From contig NC_134029.1 of assembly GCF_964204645.1 (NCBI RefSeq), positions 22,710,450 through 22,774,449 on the forward strand: a DNA stretch of 64,000 nt, read 5' to 3'. This DNA comes from Tubulanus polymorphus. Its lineage: Eukaryota; Nemertea; Palaeonemertea; Tubulaniformes; Tubulanidae. The position numbers and the translations under genes were made by a program. Within the stretch, counting starts at the first letter, position 1; the number at the start of each line of letters is the position of its first letter. Shown here in pieces: positions 34,101-47,144 of the stretch. The notes under the pieces are model-generated. The model searched no databases. It was not told the origin of the DNA and saw only the letters and a program-made list of their open reading frames with translations.

Positions 34101-37100
34101 CACGATCCACAATCTGACCCCCCTCCTCATCGGCACACCCAGGACATCCTTGGGGGTTAGCAGCCGATGCTTACCTCTTACTGCGTCTCCACTGGAGGAC
34201 TCAAACGCAGCATTACTTTTCTAATGTTTCCCCCGCAAAGAATCATTTTTGGGGATTTATATTTTTCAGAAAAACCACATAATTATCATCATGCCCGCGG
34301 TGTCCGATGTTTCGGTCGTGGTCACTCCTCAACATCGTTATAAAACCGAGATTAAATCAAACTAATGAACGCGCTATTATTAAACATTAATTTGAATCTG
34401 AAACTGAGGAGGAGCTGCTGCTGACTGAAAAGACGACACTTTAAGATCGCGCACTGATGGCTAATCACATAAAGATCAAGTAAACCACAGCCGTCTGGTA
34501 TCCGCAATTAATTATAATCAACAACACTCACCGGGGTCGTATCCGACGGAACTCTGATTAAGATCGTCGATTCTTGAAAATCGCGAGTGTCTATTGGTGA
34601 TTTTGTGAAACGCTCCCTCGATGACCAGTTGTCGTGGGCTCAGATGTTAATCGAACATGATTACTTTCATTAAATCTAATCAAATCTGATGCAATCTTAG
34701 TTTTCGTCTTGCGTCCACCTGGGGTTCACAGATCTACTATTGTTAGGATCTAAAAAAACTAGTATATTTCCTCGATAGTTTTGGAAATGGTACTTTCATA
34801 TATTGTTTTTTGCCCAGAAATCTGTAACTATCGAAAGTTGATGAAGATGACCTTTTTTTCGAGCAACGTATGAAGCCGCGTGCTGCGATCAAACTGTGAA
34901 AAGCAAAAAAAAAGAAATCCAATTTCAATTTCGAAAAAAAAAACGCTCGGAGGCTTTGTCGTCGTTTGCGGCGCGATCGTGTTCAAAACTGCGTTTACAC
35001 CAAAACGACCGCACTTAGTATAGATTAAAATATGAATAATTAAGCGTTTAACAGTTACTGATTGGTGGACGGATATAGAAATAAGCACCGTTTAATCATG
35101 CAACCGTGAGCATCAGATGAATTAATTCACTTGCAATTAAAACAAATTGTCTGGCTCAACCATGAGCAAAACGAAACCATCAATATTGATACGCACAAAA
35201 GCAATGATCTCATGAATCGTAAACCGTCGACGATGAATAAATTATAAAGCTCCGCTAGTTTTAGTTGTTTTGGACAAAATTTTAATAAAAGCCTATACCA
35301 TTACGGTAACGAGGACCGGTGAGATGAGGGCTTTATGAATTATACATGGCCGTATTAAACGACGGTTTCGCCGATGAGTATCCCGAAATCGTTCATCGCT
35401 ACTGGACACGCTTCTATGAATAAAATGCTCGTAAGAATCGTAAATTTTAACGACATTTTTACTGTTTAAGGTGCAGGCGTCGTAAAATACATTCTCCGAA
35501 GTCACGTTTGAATACATTGCGTTATTTCAACATTCGCATTAGCTTCATAAAACTGGAAACCACTAGTTGAAATTGAAATCATCGAGTCTATAGCAATATC
35601 TCAGCGAGCTTGAACATTTTGAAAAATTGTCGAATCTAAAGTCGAATTTACAGAAGTTTTTGTATAAATCGATTGATTCGAACAATCTTCCAACCAGCCT
35701 GAAACTCCTTTTCAGCCTCAGTGCAGATAAATTAAAAACATCAATATTTTCGGGGGCATCTGCCGGCCGAATTGGGCATGTCGGAGTCAGTGTGAAATAA
35801 CTGGGTGATATGTCTATTAACGAGGCAGATGGGTTTGCATATGATGCTTAATTCGATGGCATATTCATATTTAGAACGATTCAATGATTTTGCGACTGCA
35901 GCGGCGCAGGTACTCTATAGAAAGTCATCACCAGGGCACAATAGGTAAATTCTGATAATCGGTGATTAGTAATTGTGTCTATCTCATCATACATTTATAA
36001 CTCTTGTTCATGTGTGGTCATTGCACACTCTCTATATAGATGACTTTATGTTATTAAATAGATTCAGTTGTTGATTATTAATTAATGAAGCCACTACTGG
36101 CCGCGGCATTCGTCCTGGAGCTATATATATCTCAACCACTTCAAGTCTTATGAGGTTGAAAAACTTGTTTTTCTATTTGCAATAAACGCTACAGCTTTAG
36201 AGGTACACAACCAGACACATCGCATCACATCGAGATCTGAATCGCGAGACTTTTGTTTCCCTTTTCGATGTGTTTTGTTCATTTAATTTTGATACAATAA
36301 CTAATAAAAGAATGGATTATTTGTGAAAGAGGGAATAGACGTGAATTACATACATACATTGACAGAAGGTGATCTTTTGTGTAAACCCCTCATTGGAAAC
36401 TGCAATTAAGACTACATTATATTACTGTATCACAGATGTAATTTGATTTATCAAACCAGTTTGGTATCATTTCATAGCATAACCATTGCACGTGTCCAAC
36501 ATCCAGGTGAACGTGTATGAATGTCGCGACCGGAACATGGACAGGAACTGCCGCGTGTCACCCCGACACCGTTCAAAAGGCACCATCTGTTTTACAACTG
36601 TTTCCAAAACATGACAGCTTCTGTCCGCATCTCCGAACCGAGCTCCGAAAGCGGAAAAGTGAACAAGTTCTCGTCGTTCAATAGATTTTCGTAAGCGATT
36701 CACGCTTTATCTCTTTGGGCGGAATTCGCGAAAGGGAAAGTGTTAAATAATGAAATATGACCCCTTCGGGCAGGTCCAGAGACCGTCTCAATAATTAACC
36801 GGTCGTCTTTATTGTTTCTGATAATATTGCACCTGATCTTGCTCCTGAGGAGGCGTGTTTTCTTCCTTTGATAACAATTGATTTGCGTGACGTCAAAACG
36901 TATTAATCATTCTTCGGTTTATGTGTGCGCGGGCTGACAATAGATAATCGCAGTGCGCTTATTAATTCAAACAATTGAGATTTCCTGGTGGCTTCAGCTC
37001 CGCGGACGCGATGCGGGAAGAATAGACAATAAAGCACGAGACTAATTGGGTTTAATTAGCCGCACTGAGTAATTTAGGTAAACAAGAAGAAAGTAACCAA

Positions 37101-38500
37101 ATTCACGCGTTTGAAGTGTTAAATATTGTACTGGCGCAGCGTGAATCGTTTTTCAGGTCGTTGTCACCTCATTCCCAATCGATAAAAGGTGATGCTATTC
37201 ATAAGGTTTTCCTTTTTGGTATTTTCAAAACATTTCAAGCTTCATTACGATATGTATGAAATATTTGAGAAATACCGGTATCGATTATTTCCATAAACCC
37301 CGTGAATGAAAACACCGTTAGTATATACATTTGTATATTAGGCTATGGTTTTCGCATTGTACTTTTCTCCTTACTTCTGGATGAAACGAAATCATAATTC
37401 GCACCGGAATATTCAAGATATCCAAAAGAAGTCCAGAAACCTTCGATAAATAATGTATGATCGTCGATACTTTATCATTCGTACAAATACTGTTACACCT
37501 CAGGCGTTATGGTATAGACCCGATCTGCGGATACGATTCCGCAAAGTCAAGGGTTTATTGAATTTGTAATGATTACTATTTAGTAACGCGTGGAGACATG
37601 CGTTATGACTTTGTTTGCGATAATTATATATTTGCCATTAGTTCGGCGGTTTTGTAGAGGAGGAGGTGGTGACACACGAGGTTTGAGATATCGTGTTGAT
37701 TTTTATAAAGTGCAAAGCAATCTATAAAACTGAGTGTACATTTTAAACGATGATCGGGTATTAATCATTAGTAAAAACTCTACAGTTGATGATTAAAACA
37801 TCTGTTGTCTGAAAGTTTCGGAGTTTGTAGAATAACCACACTCAAACGTGGAGAACGGATAATAAGATTAAAACCCACTATACATGCAGATTAAAAGTTA
37901 GAAATCGAAAATTTGTTCTAGAAAACTTATTGAAAAAACGCTCAGAAGAGATCATCACCAGGTGTCTCTCGATTTCGGAGTTAACCTAAACTCCAAAACC
38001 TAAAATGGAGATGAGATAAACTCCGAAACTATCAGACAATAAACGTTCTAATCATCAACTGTGGGATTATACTTATTAAATCTGAATACTGAGATTGATG
38101 TCCCAGTCATGATGGTATCGTCTTGAATATCGTTATCCCCAGTTTGAGCGTGTACTCTAAAACAACCCGTTTTGTAGTCCATGGTTTGAGAGATAAAAGA
38201 TATAGTGTGACTCTGGCGTCGCTTTCTATCATATTTTTGCCGTTAGGTAAATGTATGCCCAATCTATGGAGTCATCGCGGTACAGAAATGTATAACGTCC
38301 CCTAAAGCACTGATAAGGCCTATCCCGAATGAAAAAATTGTTTCCAACTCCGAAGATCTGATGAAGAACATAGAGACAGTGAAAGACATCTCGCTGCATC
38401 TAAAACTGATGCTGGGATGATGGCGACGATTACTGTTGTCGCAGCCAGCAGGCGGGTAGGCGTGTCTGCATAATCAGCTGCAAGTTAGTTATTGGATGGA
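31140..38500. other. Gene-poor interval upstream of SKOR
   Basis: No coding exon is supported over 7.3 kb. A minus-strand frame at 36467-36703 is open but shows no family motif or splice context. A foldback at 37780-38085 is listed separately. The large empty flank beside a developmental corepressor gene could hold cis-regulatory DNA, but nothing in the sequence proves this. Confidence 0.5.
37780..38085. repeat. Inverted-repeat MITE-like element, copy 2
   Basis: Left arm (CTACAGTTGATGATTAAAAC, TTGTCTGA, AGTTTCGGAGTTT) and right arm (AAACTCCGAAACT, TCAGACAATAAACG, CTAATCATCAACTGT) are reverse complements about 200 bp apart. The arms are related to the element at 482-606. Confidence 0.65.
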
Positions 38501-38530
38501 TGTCTATTGAATAACGAGTAATTGTAGTGC

Positions 38531-38660
38531 TATATAAACCCGCTTTAATGTCCACAGGAAGCCACAGATCATCAATACTAAATACCTGACACTGGCTCTT
38601 TCAATCTCGCACATAACCGATAGGAAATTCTCGTATCAGCTTTTTCTCAAGTTCATGTAA
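38531..38660 (+). promoter_or_regulatory. SKOR core promoter and untranslated first exon
   Basis: TATATAAA at about 38531 is followed about 30 bp later by the presumptive start and a roughly 100-bp leader that ends at the donor CAT/GTAAGT (about 38657). The matching acceptor is TTTCAG at 39025-39030, just before the coding exon. The motif GCATAATCAGCTGC lies about 65 bp upstream of the TATA box. Confidence 0.6.
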
Positions 38661-39049
38661 GTAAATATATGAATTTCTGATACTTTCAAGTAATTTCTTT
38701 GCTAATAAATACGTATGTTTTTTGGTAACTGTGTTTTGAACAATGTAAAAGTATGATTGATATCATCGATAATATTTATCTAAATAAAGCTCACTTAAAT
38801 TTGAATGAAATCCATGCTATGCATACATCCTGTAAAATGTTTTCTTCTTTAAACATTGCAAAAAATTGATTTAGAATTAAAATCTGATAGAATGAGACTT
38901 AAATCCTGTTCAATTGTCGAGCGGTGTAGTTTGTAAATGATTTTTTCGCTCAAATATTGTTTTACTTTCATACAAATTGTGAGATGAAGAGTTTTGGGAA
39001 CATTGGAAATATATGTTATTTTCATTTCAGTGATAGTAGAGAGTTAACG

Positions 39050-41485
39050 ATGGAAACTCCGCCACACATGCTCAGTCGATCGCGATCCTGTAGTCCGGAT
39101 TCGTCTGGCTCGTCGCCGAGACCGACGAACGGCGAAGATTACCGAATATCCGCGAATCAAGGGGTTCTCGGCAACCAAGCGCAAGAAAACTGCGGCGGCA
39201 ACGAAAGCCGTCAGAACCACGTATCTACAGTCGTACTTCGTCGGGTTCCGATCGTCAGTCTTTTCATCGACGGAAAAGAACGACTGTGTCTGGCGCAAAT
39301 ATCCAATACGCTTCTTCGAGATTATAGCTATAATGAAATACACAATCGTCGCGTAGCGTTAGGCATCACTTGTATCCAGTGTACCCCTGTTCAACTGGAG
39401 ATATTACGGAGACAAGGTGCGATGCCCGTATCGTCCAGACGGTGCGGTATGATCACTAAACGCGAAGCCGAACGACTCGTTAAATCGTTCCTCGAAGAAA
39501 TCGCACCCCCGAAGTTACCGGAAAATTTTGCTTTCGACGTCATCCACACTTGCGGCTGGGGATGTCGCGGTTTCTTTCTGCCGTCTCGTTACAACAGCTC
39601 CAGGGCAAAATGCATCAAGTGTTACTACTGTAATATATTCTTTTCGCCGAACAAATTCATATTTCACTGTCACAGGATGCCGACATCGACATATCGACCT
39701 CCGGACGCGGCAAATTTCAATTCTTGGCGTCGACACATCGTACTTTCCGAAAAGGACGCTAGCGATGATTTGGCATACGCGTGGGAGGACGTGAAAGCGA
39801 TGTTTAATGGTGGAAGTCGTAAACGGGTGGTGAGCGGAGGAGGAACCGCGACAGAAATAACAACTACCAGATCTCCAGTAGATGACGAACAACCCGAGGA
39901 TAGTAAGCGACCCTGCCTGGAGACAGTTCCCGCATTACCACAACGTGCAACCTACCCGTATCACATCTTCCCGATGGCAAATCCAAGTTATGGTTTTTAT
40001 GGGAACTTTTTCCAACGACAACCATCATCACACCCAGCGTTTCCGTACTTAACGATGGAGCGTCAAAGTTTCGGTCACGCCGCCTCAGCAACATCTCCGT
40101 CATCACCACCGCAAGAGCGATGTAAGTTCAACATGGCAGATATACTTCGAGGTTCGACTGCTGCTGGTGTGTCGCCGTATTCGTTATTCTGGGAGAAAAA
40201 CTTCGAAAATCGCCAAATGAACTTTCCATATTCTCCGAAAGGCGACAAAAAGCAGTCGAAATATTTGGCTCACGCGAATTGGTCGAACGAATCGTCGGTG
40301 ACCTCGCAACATCGCGACAATAAAACAGAACTGATCAAAGACTTTTCTCTCAAAAATAGAAACCAACAACAAGCGCATAGATCGTCTGCATTTAAAGCCG
40401 TGACAAATTCCGATATTATAATTCAAACGCCGGGAAAACAACACGCATCTATCGTGAAATCATCAGAATCAAAGGATACACATGATAATCCGGGGTTACC
40501 GGTAGCAGAAGATTTAAGTGTTCACGACGTTCAAGTTGATGTCTGCACTCGAGACAACATCCCGGAACCTTTAGACATCAAAGCCACGGCTGCCGAGAAA
40601 CTAGTAAGTAAAGTGTAATACATCATCCCACCGTAGAAAGTAATTTATAGCAGTTAATATATTTTTTGTCACTTGCAGGGCCAAACAATGGACAATAGGA
40701 AAGAATCGCCAGTTTCTGAAAGTAAAGAAGCGTATAAGTCAGGTAAGCTATGATCTAGTGATCGGTATTGACTTAAAGCGTATTAAATTTATCGTTAAAT
40801 TTTAACGCATTTTATGTTCTTTTCAGACGCTTTCCGCGAAGAAATTCAACGTCTCGTCGAATTAAGAGAAAAAGCCGACCACGAATATAAAATTCTGAAA
40901 GGTATGCGTATCTGATAACCCTCCGATTACACCGTTTATTCTAAGTATGAAAATATTGATTTAACCTCGTATTTCGCCCCGAGGGACTCGTCATGAACTG
41001 TCCTCAATCTTAACTAAAGTATCTAAATGATTTATGTATAAATTCGATAATTACAATAAAATGATGAAATCTATATTTCATATGCTATGAATGAATATTT
41101 TTATCACGCAATGCGGAGTGAATAAGTCTCCAGCATCTTTTCCTAAATGAGTTCACCATTCGTCGCTAACTACGGAATCGAATATTGATTAACTTATTGT
41201 CTGACCACTCGTCGACAGACAACAATACGAAGATACTCATAATTCCTATTATTTATTTTTAAGAAACGATGTACCAGGGTGACATGAACGCCGAAGACAT
41301 AAAAAATAAATTATCAGGTAAATGAAACGTAACATTTTGTCCAGGCAAATTCACGGTAGTTACTGCATCAGTTAATTATTATATTGAATAATCTGGTTAA
41401 TTTTTTTACAGAAGCTCAAAACGCACTACGAGAATTTGCAGCACGGATCGATGCTATTAAAGAAATTTCGTCACTTAATTCATAA
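39050..41485 (+). CDS. SKOR: SKI-family transcriptional corepressor (SKOR / Fussel / CORL)
   Basis: Five coding exons: 39050-40603, 40679-40742, 40827-40901, 41264-41317 and 41412-41485; 1821 bp, 606 residues. The ATG at 39050 is chosen because a splice acceptor ends at 39030. Residues 58-150 form the SKI/SNO/DAC homology domain (VPIVSLFIDGKERLCLAQIS, YNEIHNRRVALGITC, GMITKREAERL). Residues about 155-250 form the SMAD4-binding SAND-like domain, including WGCRGFFLP, YNSSRAKCIKCYYCN, FFSPNKFIFHCH, DAANFNSWRRHI and AWEDVKAMFNGGSRKR. These last motifs mark the SKOR/Fussel branch rather than SKI or SNO. The middle is low-complexity; the small last exons encode a coiled-coil-like tail (FREEIQRLVELREKADHEY). 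Homologues repress BMP/TGF-beta targets in neurons. Vertebrates have two paralogues, so a single orthologue name is not assigned. Confidence 0.94.
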
Positions 41486-41944
41486 TCTGAAGAGGCGCTC
41501 GGTGGGCCATGATCGCTGCCATTTTCTGACTAGTTCATCACAAACATTTACTTTGATTGGCTGTTGAATTAGTGTTTTTGTATATATTTAAACGTCTTTT
41601 GTAAGAAAAAATGAATACAATTTTCTGAACATAAGTCTTCTTTCTAATACTTGTCTGATTTGGTAATATCTTCTGAGTCCGTAGTGATTCCACTATGTCG
41701 GAGCCCTCCCCGTCGTGATGATTGTTTCATTGAAAGTCCGGTATACACGTCCGCATTGTTCCGATTGCAACCCGATCAGTGCTGCCATCTCTAAAGACCA
41801 CGTGATTTCTATACGGACCAATCAGAAGCCGTACTTTTAGCACGAAATAGGAATTTCTATCCGTTATTTCTCTCAGTCTCGCGCGTAGCAAGCAGCTTAC
41901 CAATTTTTTGCTCTAAAGACAGCAACTGCTTTTCCCACATCAAT

Positions 41945-42883
41945 ATGAGTAGTGCAAGCAAGAATATTTACTATTCAGAAAAATACACTGATGATGAAAA
42001 TGAATACAGGTAAAAATTGAAATCTCGCTCTGCCTGCAGTCGCAGACAGACTACTACTGTCCCCCTCTGTCTGTGTCTAATTTTTCCGAGCCTTCTCTAT
42101 TATTTTTTTCAAAGTTCTCAATTCTCCGGATTTGCATTATAAATAATGATTATTTCAGGCATGTTCATCTTCCAAAAGAAATCTCGAAACTTGTACCGAA
42201 AGATCGACTGATGTCTGAGAATGAATGGCGAAAAATCGGAATCCAACAAAGTCATGGATGGATCCACTACATGCATCATAAACCTGGTAATGTCCATAAG
42301 AAACTTCGAGACGACGTTGGACGCCATAATTCAGTCGCTTTATAATTTCTTGCCTGCAGTGATGTACCTGATAAAACATGATTTTTGGTCCATTTGACAC
42401 TGCGAACATACTCTTTACATTGGATCGAGATTCAACTTGAGATAACTTTTTGGCAATCCGTCAATACAGTTCGAAATGGATGGTAAAATCTTTACATAGA
42501 CTGTGCTGGTTATTTGAAATCTTCATTAGGTAATGCGTACAGTAGACTCCCCCAATTCGGATCTAATTGACTCAGATTACTGATCAACACCATCTTTTGA
42601 AATGTTTTTTGTGACACTATAGGGCGTATACGAAATACATTACATCCGATTCGTATATCACTCTCAAGTCGGGCACATTTTTTTGTCCCTCAACTCTGAC
42701 TTGAGCAAAGTCCGCTGTACTACTTAACTACCTTATGACAAACCAACATCCACTCAAACAAGTTATACAATATCCGTAATGTCTTTTGACCGTTTCCTAA
42801 TCTCTTTCTTTTGCGCATTTTCAGAACCGAACGTTGTGCTATTCCGCAGACCGCTGTCAAACACTCAAAATCAAATGCGATAA
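41945..42883 (+). CDS. CKS1: CKS1, cyclin-dependent kinase regulatory subunit
   Basis: Three coding exons: 41945-42009, 42159-42286 and 42825-42883; 252 bp, 83 residues, close to the 79 of vertebrate CKS1/2. The protein binds CDK1/2 and, through an anion pocket, phosphorylated substrates and SKP2. Signatures: [56 protein letters not shown]. The hinge HxPEPxxxLFRR that governs strand exchange is intact. The SKP2-contact and phosphate-binding residues (Lys, Arg, Ser, Trp, Arg in the conserved motifs) are present. AATAAA near 43420 gives a long 3' UTR of about 540 bp. Confidence 0.96.
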
Positions 42884-43449
42884 TAACGATATGAAACCGT
42901 CTGGAAATTTGAGTGAGTCAAAGCAGCTTGGATTCTGTGATCAAAGTAGAGGCCTGTTTATGGACCGTTAATAGTTTTGGTGCGCTTATACGACTCGAGA
43001 CTACCTCGCCTTTAGTTGTCAGTTTGTGTTTAGTCGTAATTATTGTGCTGGGTGATGGATTTTTAATTATCGATTAGATCTTCTGTTCATGGAGGAATTT
43101 TTTTAATTTCACACACACAAGGCCTGTGCGTTTTTGTTTTGGTTTAAGCTAATGTAATCCGCTGTATCTCGTTAACTTGTTTACATGAAACTGATTTAAC
43201 TGAATGGAAGTTGATCTCTATAGCGTTGACATCGTCAGGATTCTCTGCCAGTGTTGTCCGTTTGTGTTGTATGACTGATGGATTTTTGTATATATGGAAT
43301 ATTGATGTATGAAACATGGACTATGATAATTGGAGTATGTATTGGGTTCGATATTAACTCCCGAGACTTTTCTTGTGTAGAGTCATGATACGACTTGTTT
43401 CATTTTATACACTTTGTCAAAATAAATGTCTGTATATTTGAACTATTTT

Positions 43450-44140
43450 ATTGAAGTTTCTTCATTTTAGATTCAGTTTTATCATCTGTATTGATTAGTA
43501 CCGGGTGTAATACTCCCTCTGTACTGCAGCGCAAGTAGTATAGACTTCATCACCGGTCACACGACCATGTATTTCTGCATACAGTAAACGTGACCGTTGA
43601 AATTTAGGATCAAAGGTACCGACTTAATTGGAGAATAAATATGTTCTGTCAGGACAAGGGTGAGGTTTACTTCGTAATACTGACAGGTCAAGGGAAAATC
43701 ACATTCAGCCAACCTGCGTCATATCGTGGACATGTATAAACTAGTTATCAGTCTGATTACTCTCAAGATTGAACGATACGAGCTGGTACAGTTCATCAGA
43801 TGGTGCACTAAGGACAAATGCCGTCGAGCGTCTACAGCTGGGGTTTCTCATCATTTCTAACATTCGTAACGTCACCATTCTCCGCCTGCTGGCTAACCTT
43901 TCAGCAGATTGAGCAGTCCATCAAATTGAGCTGTATCTCTTAGTAACCTTTGGTATCATATTCTACATACAGTATTTTAAATTCCATAACTCCTTTTCCA
44001 AGTTAAGCCCTAACCTCATGTATCACAGGCAACAATTCAATCATTCTCATCTGGCTTTTGGTCTATGCAGAGCCTGTTGTAAGTCTGAATTCACCAATCA
44101 CTGCATGACCACAAAAATCAACGAACATAAAATGTCAATT
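43450..44140. other. Intergenic interval between convergent CKS1 and RPL4
   Basis: No gene or clear repeat is seen. The RPL4 minus-strand poly(A) signal (TTTATT on the plus strand at about 44150) marks its right edge. Confidence 0.5.
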
Positions 44141-44201
44141 TGAAGGGATATTTATTTTCCATTTGATAAGATTTAAACACACATTATGTTTGGTGCAGTG
44201 C

Positions 44202-46932
44202 TTATTTTTTGCCTCCCTTTCCCTTCTTGGTTGGCTCTGCCTTCTTCGCCGTCTTTCCCTTCTTGGCTGCCCTTTTGGCGGCAGCACTTTTCTTCTTTGG
44301 GGGTTTTTCAGTTGGAGCGGCCTGAAAATATTCCAGAAATCATTATTAATGTTAATTCAACATCGGCCTCACGATTGGACCCAACTCATTTAGGCTTATC
44401 CACTTTTCCCAGATTCCCTGAGTTGCTGCGTTATTATAACGTCAAACTTGTAACACAAAATTCCACGAATGAATCTGCCATGGATTAATGCAGAAATTTC
44501 TTGGTTCAAAATATTCTATTTTTCATGTATAGCGCTTAAGAAGATGTGTCATCAACGAAAATAGCATATGTGAATTCCCCAAGTTTATAGGTCCGCTCTA
44601 CCCTGACATTACATAATGATTTATTGACAATCAAAACTGTTAAATTATTATCGAATATGTGTCGGGCAGAATGAACATGACACTTACACCACGTTTCTTC
44701 ATGATCTCCAATTGTCTGTTCTTGCGTTGTCGTTCCTGAGCGAGAATCGCGTGTCGTTTCTGAACAGACGCGTACGGATTCAATCTGATCATCGTTCTGA
44801 TGTTCTTCAACGGATTCTTCTTCAGAACCTTTCTCTGAACGCGAGACCTGAAATTGATCACGATACAAAATTAAATACAATTCACTTAATTAACATATTT
44901 TTCTCTTTCAACGTATTCCCCCTTACAGATCAGGGAATCCAAATATCTGATATTTCCTCAACCAACTAAAATACTGATTCACTCAAAAAATATGCCGAGC
45001 TGTTTTGTAAGAGGCTATCTGTGCAACGAGACACCAAATATTCATATTCCCTGCCAGAATCCTGATCCCTAAGGAATACCAAACTAATATCTTACTTTCT
45101 CGGTCGAAGGGCGCTCTTGATTTCGTCACTCTTCAACAATCGAGCCAAATCGCTGTTTGTCATTTTCGGCATCGGTAAGTTGTAGTCGGTCTTTTCCTTC
45201 GAGGGTGTTTTCCAGGTTCCGTAAAGCTTGTCGAGACGTTTAAAAGCGGACTCGGTCCAGATACAAAATCGTCCGACGTGACCACCGGGGGCAATTTTTA
45301 AAAGATTCAAACGATTGACATTGATTAAAGTAATACCTGAAAAAAAAAGAAGATGATTATATTTAATTTGAAATTCATCATCATTAGGTCAAAAATATAG
45401 ATAAGTTTAATCTTAACTAATTCATAAATTCCATCCCGACCTCTGGGTACACAAATATTGCTTAACAGCCTGGATGGAACCTTCATATAAACTGAGGTGA
45501 GGGAATAGATCTTATAACACATTCATCAGTATCATATTTTCTTGCACTAACCTGGGATATTACGGAAAGCTCGGCAGATTCCATTGTCCTGGTTATAGAT
45601 AACAAGAGGACCTCGTTTCTGGATGCGGCGACGATTCCTCATTTTACCTTTACCGGCACGGAATCGTTTCGATTTGTAAACCTTTTCGATATCGGCCCAC
45701 GCCTTGAAACTCTTCAGAACTTTTACGGCCTCTTTCGTTCGCTTGATTTCTTCGACTTTGTCGGCGATGACCAACGGAACTTCGGGAGTCTCTTCAATTC
45801 GGTGACCTATAACCAGACGAGGGAACACGCGATATAATATCAATTGGACATAGGAGTGAGTCCAGGGGGACTTAACTTGTACAAGTCCATCAAATTTGCC
45901 TAAGATCTATCCATCTATTAGTCCCATTGATAAGATTTCAATTTATTTTATTTGACCATACACCCTTGAAAATCATAACCCAAGTATGGGACAATTGGAT
46001 CCTGGGCCCATACTATTAATCCTACTGAAGTGAACTCAACAGTAAAATCAAACCAAGAACATTCAAACTCTGATGTCTAGACTCAATATGTTCAGATATA
46101 TACCTTTAGACATGACGAGAGCTGGGATACCAGTAGCAGCGATTGCCGAGCACATGGCGTATCTCCTCTGGTTGATGTTGATACGTCTGTGCCAGCGTCT
46201 GTAAGTCTTAGTTGGAGCGAACATACGTCCTCCTCGGCACATGTTACCGAACGCACCCTGACCAGAACGATGAGTACCACCACCTCGTACACGAGGAATA
46301 CGAGCTACAGCTCGTCCTGTACCCCATGACTCAGCAGATGTCTGGTGACCTATAAACAGAACATTCATCAATGTTTACAACAATTTTCACTTCTTCGACA
46401 ATAATAAAATTCTAAATATCATTACAGGTTACTTCTCAATTAATTTACAATCTTCTTACAGTTGATCTTATTTCATTGAGACATCATCTTGTTGACTTAC
46501 CGGCATCTTTGCTGACAGCGTATGGTTGTCTGGTGTTCTTCAACATTTGGAAATGAACGAAGTTGACGATATCCGGCCTGATCGGGGCTCGGAATACTGC
46601 CGGCAACATAATGTTACTGTCGGTAGCTTCATTTTTATCACTATACACCGATATCAATGGACGGGCAGCCTGAAATAGTAATTCAAGAAGGGGATGCTTA
46701 GTTATAAAGTGATGGTCGAACTTACTCAGGCGGCCCGGGCAGCAAGCAAGTGCCGCCTTTAACATCAACTCAAGCCGCGCCGCCGGACCAGAAAATAAAA
46801 TCGCACCAAAAACTACTCAAAATAAACGATGTCTCCATCAACCCATACATCAATCATTTACTCATCACACAATTAAACATTTCAACTAATTTATAAGAAT
46901 AATTACGAACTAATTAAGGCAGAAATTACCAT
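44202..46932 (-). CDS. RPL4: RPL4, large-subunit ribosomal protein uL4
   Basis: Seven coding exons: 46930-46932 (ATG alone), 46501-46669, 46104-46349, 45552-45806, 45096-45336, 44688-44847 and 44202-44321; 1194 bp, 397 residues (human 427). The product is a core protein of the 60S ribosome lining the exit tunnel. Signatures: [116 protein letters not shown]. The C-terminal tail is Lys/Ala-rich as in other animals. The first intron follows the start codon directly. A 12.3-kb transposon separates the codon-proximal 40 bp of leader from the probable start site at about 59345. Family assignment is certain. Confidence 0.97.
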
Positions 46933-46972
46933 TTTATTTGGAGAATTATTTTAGCGTGACCGCTTCTACACG
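46933..46972 (-). other. RPL4: RPL4 5' UTR, codon-proximal part
   Basis: Forty bases between the ATG and the target duplication of the inserted element. On the minus strand this continues in sequence sense from the pyrimidine-rich stretch at 59331-59350, with one TGTCCGACC copy between them. Confidence 0.7.
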
Positions 46973-46981
46973 TGTCCGACC
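46973..46981. other. Target-site duplication, left copy
   Basis: TGTCCGACC, identical to 59322-59330. Nine bases is the standard duplication length of Mutator-like elements. Confidence 0.93.
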
Positions 46982-47025
46982 GCAAAAGGTTGAAAGCCTG
47001 TTTTGGTCGATGGCTAGTGACGTCA
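46982..47025 (+). repeat. MULE terminal inverted repeat, left
   Basis: Forty-four bases matching the inverse of 59278-59321 at 43 positions. It ends in the palindrome TGACGTCA, a CRE-type site, present in both ends and possibly regulatory. Confidence 0.93.
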
Positions 47026-47144
47026 TCAAGATCGCCTTTTTGTTACTCCCACAGCTAAACAACTCACTTTTAACGGTTAACCGCTGAATTTGAATTTTCT
47101 GTCAAGTGTATTCTTGCTGGCTGTTGATTAAAAGATTGTGAATC

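Noticed and set aside
36467-36703. Minus-strand open frame of 78 codons upstream of SKOR
   Set aside because: No recognisable motif, no splice partners and no repeat of the frame elsewhere; treated as chance.
38957-39049. Upstream ATG of the SKOR frame
   Set aside because: A splice acceptor (TTTCAG, ending 39030) lies between it and the conserved start, so these codons are intronic.
44322-46500. Box C/D snoRNAs in RPL4 introns, as in vertebrates
   Set aside because: TGATGA-like boxes occur on the minus strand (for example near 44545 and 46370) but no matching CTGA box with terminal stem at the right distance was found.
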